Source: Okeania sp. SIO2B3 (lineage in GTDB: Bacteria; Cyanobacteriota; Cyanobacteriia; Cyanobacteriales; Microcoleaceae). Taken from it: 38,645 bases of DNA. Where the stretch lies: positions 1 to 38,645 of the forward strand of contig NZ_JAAHGH010000008.1 of NCBI RefSeq assembly GCF_010672525.1, in the 5' to 3' direction. Position numbers and translations under genes: made by a program. Below are positions 1-8,053 of the stretch, in pieces. Under the pieces are notes generated by a model. It made no database searches. It was not told the origin of the DNA and was given only the letters and a program-made list of their open reading frames with translations. The stretch's first letter is position 1; every line of letters starts with the position of its first letter.

Positions 1-1476
1 AAAATCAATATGTAATTCCTTAATTCCTTCGTCCAAACCCGCTTCTAATACATCGCAAACAGCTTCAGTTATTTCCGATAGCCTATTCTTGCAGATTTTT
101 ATACCATATTTAGAGGAAATTTCCCATGGTGGTGGTTGCCGATCGCCTCGTTCATCAAACCTGGGTGGTGGTGGTTGCCGATCGCCTCGTTCATCAAACC
201 TGGGTGGTGGAAGTTGGCGATCTGCGAGGGGAAGTTGACTCTGCATCAAGCGATCAGAGTCATTTAATTCAAGTTTTTGTTGCCGCCATCCCAAAGCAAG
301 TAAACTAATAACTCCTCCCCAAACTAAACTAGGATAAACAAAACGCATCCACTTTTTTTTAGGAGTCTGTTTATCCCGATCTTTTGCTAAAATTGCCAAC
401 TGTTCCTCAATCCAATTTAGATTAAAAATTGTCCGATAAATTTTGTTAAAAACAACTAATTTATCTTGTTTTTTTACAACTATTCCTGACAAACGTAGTA
501 CCATTTGTATTCGACTTTCATCAGTTTTAACTCCTCCCCGCAGCAGAATTTTTCTATATAGTCTCAGTAACTCAGGCGTGAGTTGATTTTGATTAAGTAA
601 ATGATGACGAATATATGTTAAATGAGTGGGATAATCTTTTTCCTGCCAATATGTCAAAATATATTCTTCTACTAACTTATCAATATCCGGCTCAGTACTA
701 TCTGTATGATCGACAATAATTTGACAAAGTTTTTGAGTTAAAAATGGTTGACCCCCAGTCCAATCAAAAACTCGCCGTAAAATAATTTCCGGCTCTTCTA
801 CTATTCCTATTAATCCCTGAGTTAAATTTTTTCCTTCTTGAAAATTTAATGCTGTTAATTCAATCGGATGACCAATATTAAAGGGAGTATGTCTCCCATC
901 TCTAATTAAATCTTCTGGAGTTGCTACTCCAAAAAAACAAAAAATCAGCCGATGATAATCACATTTTTCATCCTCAGCTCGGCGATTATAACAAGAGCGA
1001 ATAAAAGCTAAAAATTCATTTTTAAAGGGTAAATTTACCAGTAAATCAATTTCATCCAGAAAAATATAAATTTTTTCAGTGGAAAAATTCACAAATAAAA
1101 TCTCTTCAATAAATCTAGCCAAACGCTGGATATTTGTAAAACTTTGATAACCTTCAATCCAGTCTTGATAATTAATGCTATAAGCTAAACCAAATCCCCG
1201 AAATAGTTCTTCTAAAAAACCGTCATACCAAGATTGTTTTTGAATAGAAAAATCACCTAATCTACTCATATCTATTGCCGCACATTTACAACCTTGAGAC
1301 CGTAATTTTTTCATAACTTTTACTCGCAAACTGGACTTACCCATTTGACGAGCATTAAACACATAACAATATTCTCCACTTTGGAGTTTTTCATATAATT
1401 CTGCATCTTGTTTTCTCACTACATAAGTAGGGTCATTAGCGGATAAACCCCCACCACTTAATTTATAACTAACCAT
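1..1476 (-). CDS. AAA-like (AAA_35-type) P-loop NTPase with transmembrane helix, partial
   Basis: The reading frame is open for 492 codons from an ATG at 1476 and runs off the left edge, so the C-terminus is missing. It begins MVSYKLSGGG. A degenerate Walker A (NARQMGKSSL, residues 41-50) and a Walker B (IYIFLDEIDLL, 136-146) match the AAA-like family common in cyanobacterial signalling NTPases. A WTGGQPFLTQ segment near 239-248 and a winged-helix-like region (about 260-350) follow. A hydrophobic stretch at about 377-396 looks like one membrane helix, so the NTPase is probably cytosolic and tethered. After it comes a 13-residue tandem repeat (RFDERGDRQPPPP) and then an unrecognised domain. 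No clear Shine-Dalgarno is visible. A related NTPase gene lies 0.85 kb upstream on the same strand. The role is unknown; a signalling or conflict ATPase is inferred. Confidence 0.8.
   Translation of the reverse strand, partial: MVSYKLSGGGLSANDPTYVVRKQDAELYEKLQSGEYCYVFNARQMGKSSLRVKVMKKLRSQGCKCAAIDMSRLGDFSIQKQSWYDGFLEELFRGFGLAYSINYQDWIEGYQSFTNIQRLARFIEEILFVNFSTEKIYIFLDEIDLLVNLPFKNEFLAFIRSCYNRRAEDEKCDYHRLIFCFFGVATPEDLIRDGRHTPFNIGHPIELTALNFQEGKNLTQGLIGIVEEPEIILRRVFDWTGGQPFLTQKLCQIIVDHTDSTEPDIDKLVEEYILTYWQEKDYPTHLTYIRHHLLNQNQLTPELLRLYRKILLRGGVKTDESRIQMVLRLSGIVVKKQDKLVVFNKIYRTIFNLNWIEEQLAILAKDRDKQTPKKKWMRFVYPSLVWGGVISLLALGWRQQKLELNDSDRLMQSQLPLADRQLPPPRFDERGDRQPPPPRFDERGDRQPPPWEISSKYGIKICKNRLSEITEAVCDVLEAGLDEGIKELHIDF
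134..211. repeat. 39-bp direct repeat, two units, inside the left NTPase gene
   Basis: Two perfect 39-bp units start at 134 and 173, with a third degenerate half-unit after 211. The period is divisible by three, so the NTPase frame is kept and the protein gains proline-rich 13-residue repeats (RFDERGDRQPPPP) just after its membrane helix. Each unit contains CGATCGCC, close to the cyanobacterial HIP1 octamer. Confidence 0.85.
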
Positions 1477-1780
<304 letters not shown>

Positions 1781-2146
1781 TTATCTGCGTTGTTCAATTG
1801 CATTTATATACGAATCTAATAGTTTACTGACTTCTTCTAGATCCAGTAGAAGTTTTGAAGTATCTCCATATCCAAGGTCATTTGCCAAAATTAGGTAATA
1901 CCGACTTTCTTCTAATGAACCTTGTGCAATATTCAAAAATCGGATTTTATCTGCTAGACCCTTTTTTCTAAAGCCTTCTACTATATTAGCTGGTACTGAT
2001 ACGGATGCTCGTCTTAACTGACTTGTTAATCCATAGGTTTCTGTTTTTGGGAAATTGCTGCTAAAACCATAGACATCTAAAACAAGTTGATGTGCTTTTT
2101 GCCAAACTATTAAATCTCGAAAGTTTTTAGCAGGTTCTCTTTTCAT
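1781..2146 (-). CDS. Four-helix-bundle protein (S23/bIVS family)
   Basis: The protein is about 121 residues if it starts at the ATG at 2146 (MKREPAKNF). It contains the family signatures FRDLIVWQKAH, YGLTSQLRRASVSVPANI, a VEG motif and LEESRYYLILA. This is the 23S-rRNA-intervening-sequence / four-helix-bundle family, which also contains the Avd accessory proteins of diversity-generating retroelements. No reverse transcriptase or variable repeat is visible here. The start at 2146 is preferred over the longer frame from 2182 because AGGAG sits about 6 nt upstream. That AGGAG is part of a TCAGGAGTCA repeat unit from the adjacent tract. The gene lies between two AAA-like NTPase genes on the same strand. 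Function unknown; small oligomeric scaffold or nucleic-acid binder is inference. Confidence 0.8.
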   Translation of the reverse strand: MKREPAKNFRDLIVWQKAHQLVLDVYGFSSNFPKTETYGLTSQLRRASVSVPANIVEGFRKKGLADKIRFLNIAQGSLEESRYYLILANDLGYGDTSKLLLDLEEVSKLLDSYINAIEQRR

Positions 2147-2182
2147 TGTGACTCCTGATTCCATCTTCAAACTACGCTCCAA

Positions 2183-2329
2183 AAAGCATCATTCTAACTC
2201 CTAACTTCCAAAAAGCCAACTCCTGACTTCTAACTCCTTCTTCCACCTCCTGACTCCTTCTTCCAACTCCTGACTCCTTCTTCCAACTCCTGACTCCTTC
2301 TTCCAACTCCTGTCTCCTGACTCCTTCTT
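2183..2329. repeat. 20-bp tandem repeat tract (CTCCTGACTCCTTCTTCCAA)
   Basis: At least four copies of a 20-bp unit, with shorter and mutated copies, fill the spacer between the four-helix-bundle gene and the upstream NTPase. Frames open across it are low-complexity and not believed to be genes. The tract seems to supply the ribosome-binding sequence of the downstream gene. Confidence 0.85.
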
Positions 2330-3631
2330 TCATCCCAACCTTTCCTGAAAATATTGTCGATATAACTGACAACGAGGTTCAGCATCATCACCTTTAATTG
2401 TAATTAATCCCATAGCTTCTAGTTGATGTAATTCTCGATTTTTATTGGGTAAACGTACTGGAGAATTACTTTGTAATATTTTGTGAAAAACTGCTTTAAT
2501 ATTTGTCTTTTCTAATATGGTTTCTAAATGTCTACTTAGATGTTCTTGATAAATTCCGCTTCCAGTAGAAGCATATTTTAATAGTTCTGTAATAGTTAAT
2601 TCATCCTGAGACATTTTGTACAACCCTAATCTGATTAAATAAGGATGTCCTCCCACCATTGACATTAAAGGAGCAACTACTTTTGACTCTAATTGATGTA
2701 AATATGCTAACTGAGTTACCTGCTCTAATGTAAATTCTTTTAACTCTATAGGTAAACCAACATTAAAAGGAGATTGATAAATATTTAATTTGCCATGATA
2801 TTCTGTGGAATAAGCAATAATCATTCGTAGATTTTCCCAAATTTCTAAGTTATTGCTTTCTTCATACCAACTTCTTAACATGGCAAAAAAATCTTTGGAT
2901 ATTTCTGGATAGTTAAAAATTTCATCCACTTCATCTAAGAGTAATACTACTTCTTGCTCTAAATGATATAGTAGTGCTTCAAATTCTTGAGTGCAAGATA
3001 TTTTAGCATTGTGATTATCCCAAATTTTCCAGCTTGGACTATCCGTAAACCTACTTTTGATATTTTTGTTAAATGCTTTCAGAAAATTATTAATATTGCT
3101 GATATTTTCCGGTTCAATTAGGCTATCAAATCTGAGATAAATCGGAATATATTTATTATTATTTGCTTTTGCTTGTATCCTCCGCAACAGAGAAGTTTTA
3201 CCCATTTGTTTTGGTGCTTTTATTCTCACTAGCGAACCAGGATCTTCTATTTTTTCATAACATTCAGACTCAATAGAACAACGTTTAATTCGATAACGTT
3301 CTATATAAAAAGGAGAATCTGGTTTTTCTGGTCTACCAGGAAGAATAATTTTGTTAGTCTTAAAACCATAGTTAACTCTTAACTGAGGATCAACTAAATT
3401 TGATTGATATTTGCTGAATGTTTCCAATAAAAATTCCCGAAATGAACTATGATTCTTGGGTAGATTAAATTTCGTAGCGATCGCCTTTAATTTTTTCCCT
3501 ACATTTGATGTATCCCATTTCATTGACTGAGCAATTTGTTCATATTTATTACCTGCCAAAAATAAACTTAATGTTTTTACTTCATCATCTGCCAAGCCAG
3601 AGTAAATATGTTCAAAAATTTGTTTATTCAT
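2330..3631 (-). CDS. HTH-AAA-like (AAA_35-type) P-loop NTPase
   Basis: A 433-residue protein. Residues 1-70 look like the N-terminal helix-turn-helix found on cyanobacterial AAA-like and vWA-MoxR-associated proteins (LAGNKYEQIAQSMKWDTSN). The NTPase core has a degenerate Walker A (KQMGKTSLL, 141-149) and a clear Walker B (VVLLLDEVDEIF, 228-239), then a GGHPYLIRLGLY motif (327-338) and a winged-helix-like C-terminus. There is no membrane segment, unlike its relative at the left edge. The start at 3631 (MNKQIFEHIY) is preceded by an A/T-rich leader without a good Shine-Dalgarno. One HIP1 site (GCGATCGCC, 3478) lies in the gene. The family is typical of signalling or conflict islands; the ligand and effector are unknown. 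Confidence 0.85.
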   Translation of the reverse strand: MNKQIFEHIYSGLADDEVKTLSLFLAGNKYEQIAQSMKWDTSNVGKKLKAIATKFNLPKNHSSFREFLLETFSKYQSNLVDPQLRVNYGFKTNKIILPGRPEKPDSPFYIERYRIKRCSIESECYEKIEDPGSLVRIKAPKQMGKTSLLRRIQAKANNNKYIPIYLRFDSLIEPENISNINNFLKAFNKNIKSRFTDSPSWKIWDNHNAKISCTQEFEALLYHLEQEVVLLLDEVDEIFNYPEISKDFFAMLRSWYEESNNLEIWENLRMIIAYSTEYHGKLNIYQSPFNVGLPIELKEFTLEQVTQLAYLHQLESKVVAPLMSMVGGHPYLIRLGLYKMSQDELTITELLKYASTGSGIYQEHLSRHLETILEKTNIKAVFHKILQSNSPVRLPNKNRELHQLEAMGLITIKGDDAEPRCQLYRQYFQERLG

Positions 3632-3733
3632 AATTTTTTATTTAACTAAAATTAATAGTAAATATGCGTTTAATTTTCTCAGAAATTCCTAATAAGAAAA
3701 ATATTTTTCTTAAAACTTTTAATAAAGAGTAAT

Positions 3734-3859
3734 ATACAGCGGATTTCAGGTATATCAAATACAGAGATTAACAATTAAATGTTTGTAGTGCGGGCATCTT
3801 GCCCGCTATAGCATCTTGCCCGCGACGGGTGTACCTAATTAAAGTGGAATCTGCTGTAT
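3734..3859. mobile_element. MITE-like element with imperfect ATACAGCRGATT ends
   Basis: The left end ATACAGCGGATTTCA (3734) is mirrored by TGGAATCTGCTGTAT (ending 3859). A second inverted pair, CAGGTA and TACCT, lies inside. The 126-bp body holds two GCATCTTGCCCGC copies in a hairpin-prone arrangement. No coding capacity. Probably a non-autonomous element. Confidence 0.6.
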
Positions 3860-4056
3860 TTATTTTCTTATTTATACAGAAATTAAATTTAGCTAAGGTC
3901 GTTTAAATTAAGATAACTTAATAACTATTAGAAAGTCAAGATTAACATTGATTCACATTAAAATTACAGCTAATATATTTTTCTGTTCTTTCCTTCTGCT
4001 TTCTGCCTTCTGCCTTCTGCCTTTTTAAGCTTAAGAGAAACCTTAACTACTGGATA
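3860..4056. other. Non-coding spacer, A/T-rich
   Basis: No gene or RNA recognised. The only structure is a short CTTCTGCCTT repeat at 3994-4023. Confidence 0.6.
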
Positions 4057-4268
4057 ATATCATGTCCGGATAATCAGTGATAAAAAAACCTTTTCCCTTC
4101 TAACCTTTTCTTTCCTTCTACCTTTTCCCCCCTTTTTTATCCCCCTCCCGTCCCCCTTGGAAAGGGGGAAGCCAGAAGATGCTTCGCTTTTGGTTTGAAG
4201 GGGGGTAGGGGGGATACATAGCCGCCTTACTTCCTCATGCATTGTAAGTATTCAACCGGACATGATAT
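4057..4268. mobile_element. MITE-like element, 13-bp perfect terminal inverted repeats ATATCATGTCCGG
   Basis: ATATCATGTCCGG at 4057-4069 is the exact reverse complement of CCGGACATGATAT at 4256-4268. The 212-bp body carries C- and G-runs (CCCCCTCCCGTCCCCC and a G-rich partner) that could pair. The reading frame across it is low-complexity and not credible as a gene. Related ends occur at 16462 and 17853-17982. No convincing target duplication is seen. Confidence 0.75.
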
Positions 4269-4643
4269 AAAATGTGAATCATATTTTCAGGAAAATTCCT
4301 TGTTATCCACTGAATGTGAAAATATTTTCACATTGATTAGCAATTAATTCATTTCTCTAGTTAGTGAAAATTTCAGGTGAAATTTACTGTCATTTATTCC
4401 CCATTTTGAATTTGGCTAAATTAAGATTATTTGTAAAGGGAAGAAAGATAATTTTAATCCAAGCTGATAGCTTTTAGATTAGAATAAGTTAAGAAAAAAT
4501 CATTAACTTGCCATTATCTCAAAAAAGTCTCTTGCCTAATAGCTGATTATTTCACAGCCTTACTGCTGGGTATTCATTGGACTAAACAAAATAATTGCTT
4601 CCCTAATTCCCCTTTCACAATAATCAGGAATGTAGAAAAAAAG
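4269..4643. other. Spacer upstream of the haloperoxidase gene
   Basis: An A/T-rich leader of about 375 bp. It must contain the haloperoxidase promoter, but no confident -35/-10 pair or operator is visible. Confidence 0.5.
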
Positions 4644-6680
4644 ATGAACTCATTATTAGAAGAACAGCAAAATTTTGACTCTGAAGATACTAATAATAAC
4701 ATCAATCTCACCCTCGATCCGGAAACTCAACTCGTAACAGTAGATGACTCTTCACCCAGTATTTCCGTTTTATGGGACCGAGCAGTACAACAAGCAGTTA
4801 TCAATACTTCCCCAGGCCCAACCATTGCTTCCCGTGCTTATGCGATCGTACACACAGCTATCTACGATGCTTGGAGCGCTTACGACCCATTAGCAGTAGG
4901 AACTCAACTAGAAGATGACCTACAACGTCCCCTGTCAGAAAACACCGATGCCAACAAAACTGAAGCCATGAGTTTTGCTGCTTATCGAGTACTCTCAGAA
5001 TTATTTCCCACTGAGACAGACATTTTCAACGAATTGATGGCTGAACTTGGGTATGACCCTAACAACACAACCACTGACACTACTACTCCTGCTGGTATTG
5101 GTAACGTTGCCGCCGAAGCACTATTAACATTCCGTCGAAATGATGGCTCCAACCAACTAGGAAATGACCCCAATGGTGACGGTACTCCCTACTCCGACAT
5201 CAGTGACTATGAACCGACTAATCCCATTGGAGACCCCATTGACATCGAATCATGGACTCCCGAAACAATTCCCATTGATGCTGAACCCGGTGAAGAAGAG
5301 CGAGTGCAAACATTCCTCACTCCTCAGTGGGGTGATGTAATACCTTTTAGTCTCGCTTCAGGAGATGTATTTCGACCAACAGCACCAGAACCATTTTTGC
5401 TAGTAGATGGTGAAGTAGACTTGGAAGCACGCACCATTACTCTAGCAGACGGTTCAGTTATCGAAATCACTCCAGATATTATTGGCACTATTATTAATCC
5501 TGCATTCATTGAGCAAACAGAAGAAGTTATAGCAATTAGTGCTAACCTCACAGACGAACAAAAGTTAGTTGCAGAATTTTGGGAAGATGGCGGTGGTACA
5601 TCCTTCCCCCCTGGAACTTGGATGACTTTCGGCCAATTTGTCTCAGCTAGAGATGACAATACATTAGATGAGGATGTCAAACTCTTTTTTAACTTGGGCA
5701 ACGCAGTATTTGATGCCGGAATTGCCACTTGGGAATCTAAAACTTTTTATGATTATGCTCGTCCAGTACGAACAGTGCGCGAACTAGGGGAACTAGGATT
5801 AATTGGCGAATTTAATCCAGAGCTTGGTGGTTTTGCCATCGATGCTTGGGCAGGTCCTGGAGAAGGAACTCAAACTATTTTGGCAACTGATTTTCTCACC
5901 TATCAAACTCCTGGTGGAGACCCTTCACCTCCTTTTGCAGAATATGTATCTGGTCATAGTACCTTCAGTGCTGCTGCTGCTGAAATTCTACAACTTTTTA
6001 CTGGTAGCGATGATTTTGGTGCTTCGATAACTTTTCAAGTTGGTGAGTCTCGTTTTGAACCTGGTGTGACACCAGAAGAACCTATAACTTTGGAGTGGGC
6101 AACTTTTAGTGAAGCTGCTGATGAAGCTGGTATTTCTCGTCTTTATGGTGGTATTCACTTTGAAGATGGCGACCTAAATGGTAGAGCATTGGGGCAACAG
6201 GTAGCGGAAAGTGTCTGGCAAGAAACTCAGTTAGCGATCGCTCCTAATGTCACTATCGGTACAGATGAGGATGATGATTTAATCGGGACAACTGCAAATA
6301 ATCTCTTGTATGGAAATAGGGGTAATGATATCATCCAAAGTTTAGATGGTAACGACTTGCTTCATGGAGGCAAAGGTGACGATCTACTTGATGGTGGTCT
6401 AGGAGATGATATTATTAGTGGTCAGCTCGGTGATGATATTCTCACTGGTGGACTTGGTGGGGATATGTTTGAATTCGGGTTTGGTGATGGTGACAATATT
6501 ATCACTGATTTTGAAGATGGAATAGATGTTATTGGTTTAGGGGATGGTCTGAGTTTCGAGCAGTTGACAATTTCTCAGATAGGAAATGACACTCGCATTA
6601 GTACTCAAAGACTTTCCATTACATTACAGGGTGTACAAGACAGCGCGATCGGTATTGATGATTTTCTTGAGATTGTTTGA
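4644..6680 (+). CDS. Vanadium-dependent haloperoxidase with C-terminal RTX repeats
   Basis: A 678-residue protein that should use H2O2 to oxidise halide to hypohalous acid. The vanadate-binding set is complete with the spacing of fungal vanadium chloroperoxidase: K366 and R373 (KTFYDYAR, 7 apart), S436-G437-H438 (EYVSGHSTFS, H438 the likely acid-base), R499 and the vanadium-ligand H505 (RLYGGIHF, 6 apart). Phe431, seven before H438, is where chloroperoxidase has Phe397 and algal bromoperoxidases have His. Residues about 540-610 are glycine/aspartate RTX calcium-binding nonapeptides (GGKGDDLLDGG type). There is no N-terminal signal peptide, which with RTX repeats suggests type I secretion (inference); no secretion genes lie nearby. 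Only a weak upstream Shine-Dalgarno. MITE-rich spacers on both sides suggest a mobile or unstable neighbourhood. Confidence 0.92.
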   Translation: MNSLLEEQQNFDSEDTNNNINLTLDPETQLVTVDDSSPSISVLWDRAVQQAVINTSPGPTIASRAYAIVHTAIYDAWSAYDPLAVGTQLEDDLQRPLSENTDANKTEAMSFAAYRVLSELFPTETDIFNELMAELGYDPNNTTTDTTTPAGIGNVAAEALLTFRRNDGSNQLGNDPNGDGTPYSDISDYEPTNPIGDPIDIESWTPETIPIDAEPGEEERVQTFLTPQWGDVIPFSLASGDVFRPTAPEPFLLVDGEVDLEARTITLADGSVIEITPDIIGTIINPAFIEQTEEVIAISANLTDEQKLVAEFWEDGGGTSFPPGTWMTFGQFVSARDDNTLDEDVKLFFNLGNAVFDAGIATWESKTFYDYARPVRTVRELGELGLIGEFNPELGGFAIDAWAGPGEGTQTILATDFLTYQTPGGDPSPPFAEYVSGHSTFSAAAAEILQLFTGSDDFGASITFQVGESRFEPGVTPEEPITLEWATFSEAADEAGISRLYGGIHFEDGDLNGRALGQQVAESVWQETQLAIAPNVTIGTDEDDDLIGTTANNLLYGNRGNDIIQSLDGNDLLHGGKGDDLLDGGLGDDIISGQLGDDILTGGLGGDMFEFGFGDGDNIITDFEDGIDVIGLGDGLSFEQLTISQIGNDTRISTQRLSITLQGVQDSAIGIDDFLEIV

Positions 6681-6774
6681 GAAATATCATCAGGAGTCAT
6701 TTCAGTTATCAGTTATCAGTTATCAGTACCTCTTTCCTTTTTCCTTATGCTATAAAAGCTTTGCAATTTATAGT

Positions 6775-7024
6775 TCAGGACTTACCCATGAGGTACGAAA
6801 TATCTCAAGATGAACGCAGTTTTACTTTGACACATAGTCTTTTGACAAATTTATGAAAATATGATACCAGGTACTAGAAAAAATAAGGAGATACTATGTT
6901 ATATTATCAAAACTTACGCATGAGCTACGAAAAACTAGGATTTGAGATGGCTATCCGTTCCGGACTGCTGCGCAAACCCTATGGGTCGCTTCGGACGAAA
7001 ATACGTTGTATTGCATAAGTCCTA
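6775..7024. mobile_element. Compound MITE-like element of the TCAGGACTTACGCA family
   Basis: The left end TCAGGACTTACCCAT (6775) and an internal copy AACTTACGCATGAGC (6911) face a right end TGCATAAGTCCTA (7012-7024). The two left copies continue similarly (GAGGTACGAAA and GAGCTACGAAA), as if one element lies inside another. No coding capacity. The rest of the spacer has an AGTTATC heptad run (about 6704-6727). Confidence 0.6.
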
Positions 7025-7099
7025 ATTATCTCCGGATAAGAGCGCGATAGAACTCCGTTCCGCTTACGCGACCAAAAAACTTTCCCCTTCTTCTACTGT

Positions 7100-7180
7100 T
7101 CTTCCTCTTCCTTATTCCATCTCCTGTCTCCTGTCTCCTGTCTCCTGACTCCTTCTTCCATCTCCTGACTCCTCCGTCGT
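7100..7180. repeat. CTCCTGT/CTCCTGA heptad tract
   Basis: Tandem 7-bp units (CTCCTGT) followed by CTCCTGACTCCTTCTTCCAT repeats, the same family as the tracts near 1.5 and 2.2 kb on the opposite orientation. It ends about 20 bp before the next gene. Confidence 0.8.
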
Positions 7181-7198
7181 TATTTTATAGAACCGAAC

Positions 7199-7723
7199 AT
7201 GATATTAGATACAGCACCATTTGCTAACTACTTAGGTTTATTCGGATTAATATGCTATATCCTCACTTTACTACCAACAATTTTGAGGATTGTTTTTCCC
7301 ATAACCAAAAAAACAGAACTTCCTAAATTTTTATTAAAATATCGTCGTCAAATAGGTGTAATTGCTTTTTTATTTGCTCTTGGTCATGGAGTTTTGCTAC
7401 TTAGCAAAAGAAACTTTGATATTTTTGATTCCCAAACATATTCGATATATGCAACAGGAGTAGTTACTTTAATTGTTTTCGCACTCCTAGCAATTACTTC
7501 TAATGATTGGAGCATCAAAAAAATGAAGAAAAATTGGAAGAAATTACATCAATTGACATACTTTGCCATGTTTATTTTAGTCTGGCACGTCATATACACA
7601 ATGTGGGGTCATTGGAGCCATATCACCCCATTAGGAGTAATCGGAATTACTGGCACCACAATTTTATTTATTGCTAGAAAACTAATAGAGCACAACAAAA
7701 AATCAGCAAAAATAAAAGCCTAA
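7199..7723 (+). CDS. Ferric-reductase-like transmembrane (heme b) protein
   Basis: A 174-residue membrane protein with about five hydrophobic segments (roughly 8-33, 50-68, 82-100, 118-137, 143-160). Histidines at 63 (FALGHGVLL), 117 (KKLHQLTYF) and 130 (ILVWHVIY) sit in the arrangement used for heme ligation by the ferric reductase-like / YedZ-MsrQ family. It lacks FAD and NAD domains, so it is a stand-alone cytochrome-like electron carrier rather than a full NADPH oxidase-type reductase. The partner is unknown and no msrP-like gene is adjacent. Specific function remains uncertain; family assignment is good. Confidence 0.75.
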   Translation: MILDTAPFANYLGLFGLICYILTLLPTILRIVFPITKKTELPKFLLKYRRQIGVIAFLFALGHGVLLLSKRNFDIFDSQTYSIYATGVVTLIVFALLAITSNDWSIKKMKKNWKKLHQLTYFAMFILVWHVIYTMWGHWSHITPLGVIGITGTTILFIARKLIEHNKKSAKIKA

Positions 7724-7731
7724 AATTAAAC

Positions 7732-8012
7732 AAGACTTACGCAAATTGACTTTGAAACTACCATCTGTAGGGGCGAATGGCATTCGCCCTCATATAAAAT
7801 CCGGTTATACAATAATCGCAAAATTACTTCCTCAACAAAGCCGATGTTAATCATAAATATGAATTGAAAAATTCATGCTCATTAATCCAATATTCTCCTG
7901 ACTTCCCCTCCTGGGAGGGGTTAGGGGTGGGTTAACTCCTGAGTCCTAAGCGATACGATAACTAATTACCCGGATTCTATATCACTCAATTTAATGTCCG
8001 TGCGTAAATCCT
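7732..8012. mobile_element. Putative element with AAGACTTACGCA ... TGCGTAAATCCTG ends
   Basis: An AGACTTACGCAAATT left end is mirrored about 280 bp later by TGCGTAAATCCTG, both imperfect members of the TCAGGACTTACGCA family. Inside are a GGGCGAATGGCATTCGCCC palindrome (about 7772-7791) and a palindromic CCCCTCCTGGGAGGGG unit (about 7904-7920) also present near 18.64 kb. No gene. Confidence 0.5.
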
Positions 8013-8053
8013 GCAATAGCAAAAATTAATCATCAGCTTTGCCATATATAGAA

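Noticed and set aside
126-308. Forward ORF with repeated VVVADRLVHQTW
   Set aside because: It is the antisense of the 39-bp repeat in the well-supported left-edge NTPase gene.
1781-2146. Diversity-generating retroelement Avd protein
   Set aside because: The four-helix-bundle family fits, but no reverse transcriptase, template repeat or variable repeat is found in the window.
2172-2372. Reverse ORF rich in EEGVRSQELE
   Set aside because: Its sequence is produced by the 20-bp tandem repeat, and it overlaps the NTPase gene end; no independent support.
4060-4242. Reverse 60-aa ORF
   Set aside because: It lies wholly inside a MITE with C/G-runs and is low-complexity.
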